The translations under genes were made by a program, and so were the position numbers. A stretch of DNA of 64,000 nt. It comes from Mucilaginibacter sabulilitoris. GTDB lineage: Bacteria; Bacteroidota; Bacteroidia; Sphingobacteriales; Sphingobacteriaceae. Location: contig NZ_CP139558.1 in NCBI RefSeq assembly GCF_034262375.1, forward strand, positions 992,001 to 1,056,000, in the 5' to 3' direction. The notes below the pieces were generated by a model that saw only the letters and a list, made by a program, of their open reading frames with translations, searched no databases and was not told the origin of the DNA. Of this stretch, positions 62,341 to 64,000 are shown one piece after another. Position 1 is the stretch's first letter, and the number at the start of each line of letters is the position of its first letter.

Positions 62341-63465
62341 TTATTTATTAAAAAGTTCCTGCAACTTTTTTTGTAATGCGTCTCCGGTTAAGTTTCGGTC
62401 TATAATTTTTCCGTCCGGATCTATTAAAAAATTCTGAGGAATGCCAGAGATATTAAAGGCTTGAGCCACCGGGCTTTTAAAACCTTTCAGGTCAGAAACT
62501 TGAAGCCATGTAATATGGTCATCCTCAATAGCTTTTCGCCATTTTTCTTTATTGCCGGGGCCGTCCAAAGAAACTCCCAGGATAATAAAGTTTTTCCCTT
62601 TATACTTAGCAACTTGGTTTACCAGGTTGGGATTTTCCAGACGACAAGGATAACACCATGAGGCCCAAAAATCGAGTAACACATAATTCCCCTTTAACGA
62701 TGAAAGACTTATACTTTTACCAGCAATATCGGGAAGTGAAAAGTTGGGTGCCAATGTACCATTGGCGAGTTCCAATAGCCTATCGATTTTAATTTTAAGG
62801 TTTCTTCCACGCAGAGTTTGTTTTAAATTCAGCGAAAGATTCTTGAAAAGATTTGCAATCTCTTTGATATCAATTTTGGTATAAGTCAAATTAGCCAGTT
62901 CTATCAAGCTGACCGGCGATGTCGGATGATCTTTGATGAATGTCATCGTCACATTTAAGGATTGCTGCCGATATATCGTTAACAAGCTATCCAGGTTTCT
63001 TCGTCTCTCGATAGGACTATTTGAACTTAGCTGGTCCTTTGCCCGCGATAATGAATCATATTTATTACTAATCGGTTCATGTTTACGAATAAATATCTCA
63101 TAGTCTTCATTAGCTCGATTCCCGCTTATAGACGAATATTTTATTGAGTCTTTTAATATAGATACTTTTATAACTCCTTCTTCAAGGTAAATATTTTTCA
63201 TGTCTCCGGAATTTTCCAGGCCGTCTCCTTTCTTATTGAGAAAAATATAAGCGAGCACTGGAAAATCACCTTTAACTTTAATGTTAAAAGCTCCTTGTTT
63301 GATCGATGCGGAATCAACTATTTTCTTTTGTTGTTCATAACGCACCAAGTAAACTTTTGCGCCATTCTGAATTGTCGGGGCTTTACCTTGTATTTCTGAC
63401 TGATTTCCTTGCGCTAATACAAACTGTGGTAAAGTAAAGATTAGGTATAAAATTTTTTTGAACAT
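62341..63465 (-). CDS. TlpA-family thiol-disulfide oxidoreductase with DUF4369-like N-terminus
   Basis: A 374-residue exported protein (signal peptide ending FVLAQ). The N-terminal 230 residues form a DUF4369-type domain. The C-terminal thioredoxin domain has LAPNFSLPDIAGKSISLSSLKGNYVLLDFWASWCYPCRLENPNL (active site near residue 272) and the cis-Pro region ISGIPQNFLIDPDGKI. This architecture is very common in Sphingobacteriaceae and is linked to periplasmic disulfide reduction. Confidence 0.92.
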   Translation of the reverse strand: MFKKILYLIFTLPQFVLAQGNQSEIQGKAPTIQNGAKVYLVRYEQQKKIVDSASIKQGAFNIKVKGDFPVLAYIFLNKKGDGLENSGDMKNIYLEEGVIKVSILKDSIKYSSISGNRANEDYEIFIRKHEPISNKYDSLSRAKDQLSSNSPIERRRNLDSLLTIYRQQSLNVTMTFIKDHPTSPVSLIELANLTYTKIDIKEIANLFKNLSLNLKQTLRGRNLKIKIDRLLELANGTLAPNFSLPDIAGKSISLSSLKGNYVLLDFWASWCYPCRLENPNLVNQVAKYKGKNFIILGVSLDGPGNKEKWRKAIEDDHITWLQVSDLKGFKSPVAQAFNISGIPQNFLIDPDGKIIDRNLTGDALQKKLQELFNK

Positions 63466-63547
63466 TTGAATATATTAGAATGGTTACATTACAAATATTG
63501 ACTTACAGATAAATTCTTTGTTGCATTCGTATAAGTTCGAGCATACA

Positions 63548-64000
63548 TCAATGAGTTCCAAAATGGTTAACAAGATATAGGGACAAGCTTAGAGAAATTA
63601 TATCCTTAAATAGGAACAAGCCATTCAGACTCATATAACTCATCCCATTAATGTGAGCAATTACTCCAGGAGTAGACAAAAACATAGTACTGGTGATAAA
63701 AAACATCAGGGTCGCGATTAATCCTCCCACCATGCCAAATTTGGGCTTGATATAACCAATTAAGATTAAAAGTGCCGCCCCGATTTCAGTCGCCCCAATG
63801 ATATCTGAACCAACATACGGGCCAAAAACTTTGAAATGCCAACTGATCAGAGGACTGTTTGATACTAGGGGTGTAATGCTCTCTGCTCCAGAAGCGGTCA
63901 TTTTAAACAACCCTCCCCAAATAAGCATTACAATCATACCTGCACTACCAATAAAGAAAGGTATATCATGCTGACCGATCCAAATGGCAACTTTTTCTAA
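63548..64000 (-). CDS. DUF417 (RclC-like) membrane protein, copy 3, 5' end outside the window
   Basis: At least 150 codons; the frame stays open to the window edge (LEKVAIWIGQHDIPFFIGSAGMIVMLIWGGLFKMTASGAESI), so the true start lies beyond 64000. The body (GAESITPLVSNSPLISWHFKVFGPYVGSDIIGATE, MSYMSLNGLFLFKDII) is homologous to the copies at 10917 and 14424, but more diverged from them than they are from each other. Confidence 0.88.
   Translation of the reverse strand, partial: LEKVAIWIGQHDIPFFIGSAGMIVMLIWGGLFKMTASGAESITPLVSNSPLISWHFKVFGPYVGSDIIGATEIGAALLILIGYIKPKFGMVGGLIATLMFFITSTMFLSTPGVIAHINGMSYMSLNGLFLFKDIISLSLSLYLVNHFGTH

Noticed and set aside
1..64000. CRISPR arrays, tRNA and rRNA genes
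   Set aside because: I looked for regularly spaced repeats, cloverleaf features and conserved rRNA stretches and saw none; the phased operator boxes at 11501 and 14317 are pairs only.

Overview
The window reads as the chromosome of a Sphingobacteriaceae-type Bacteroidota (Mucilaginibacter/Pedobacter-like). Supporting signs are -7 elements of the form TAnnTTTG, genes without Shine-Dalgarno sequences, a conjugation module of the Bacteroidota Tra type (DUF4134/TraE, DUF4133/TraF, TraG, TraI-TraM, RteC), a LytTR two-component pair and SpoND/DUF4369-type families. The genus is an inference. No rRNA, tRNA or CRISPR array was seen.

1-9300: a spondin-domain lipoprotein converges on a monooxygenase gene, and an IS1182-type element (1846-3581, 9-bp target duplication) sits inside their shared terminator hairpin. 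Then come a frameshifted monooxygenase, a collapsed SDR pseudogene, an MxKDx-repeat protein, two periplasmic thiol proteins, and an ECF sigma/anti-sigma operon with cytochrome b, a Tat-exported sulfite-oxidase-fold molybdoenzyme and DoxX.

9300-18600: a redox-stress region with AhpD-like proteins, two DUF417 (RclC-like) membrane proteins, an AraC activator, an alpha/beta-hydrolase-OsmC fusion and thioredoxin reductase. The two DUF417 promoters carry 21-bp-phased operator pairs at the same distance from a shared -7 box, which suggests a small AraC regulon. An RclA/MerA-like flavoprotein (60838) and a third DUF417 gene (63548) lie near the right end.

19200-30700: two leaderless TetR genes and two alpha/beta-hydrolase genes share a palindromic operator. 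The second hydrolase starts a compact operon: MFS transporter, EgtD-type methyltransferase, an SDR lacking its catalytic Tyr/Lys, and a full-length LanB-type dehydratase. It converges on a LytS/LytTR pair. Divergent from that pair is an unannotated 59-codon gene (30482-30661) with a Lys-rich leader and a Thr-rich, Cys-free C-terminal half. With no LanC in the window, this suggests a RiPP that is dehydrated but not lanthionine-cyclised. It is the best candidate here for an undescribed system.

30750-50700: a conjugation module (RteC-like regulator, TraE to TraM, a 1852-residue methylase/helicase) with no integrase, relaxase, coupling protein or TraN visible, so it is truncated or dispersed.

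51000-60700: a defence island. A four-gene operon on the minus strand encodes a Gabija-like OLD/TOPRIM nuclease and UvrD helicase plus an Abi_C protein and a membrane alpha/beta-hydrolase. A divergent 1082-residue helicase with a probable nuclease motif follows. 60800-64000 returns to redox genes.
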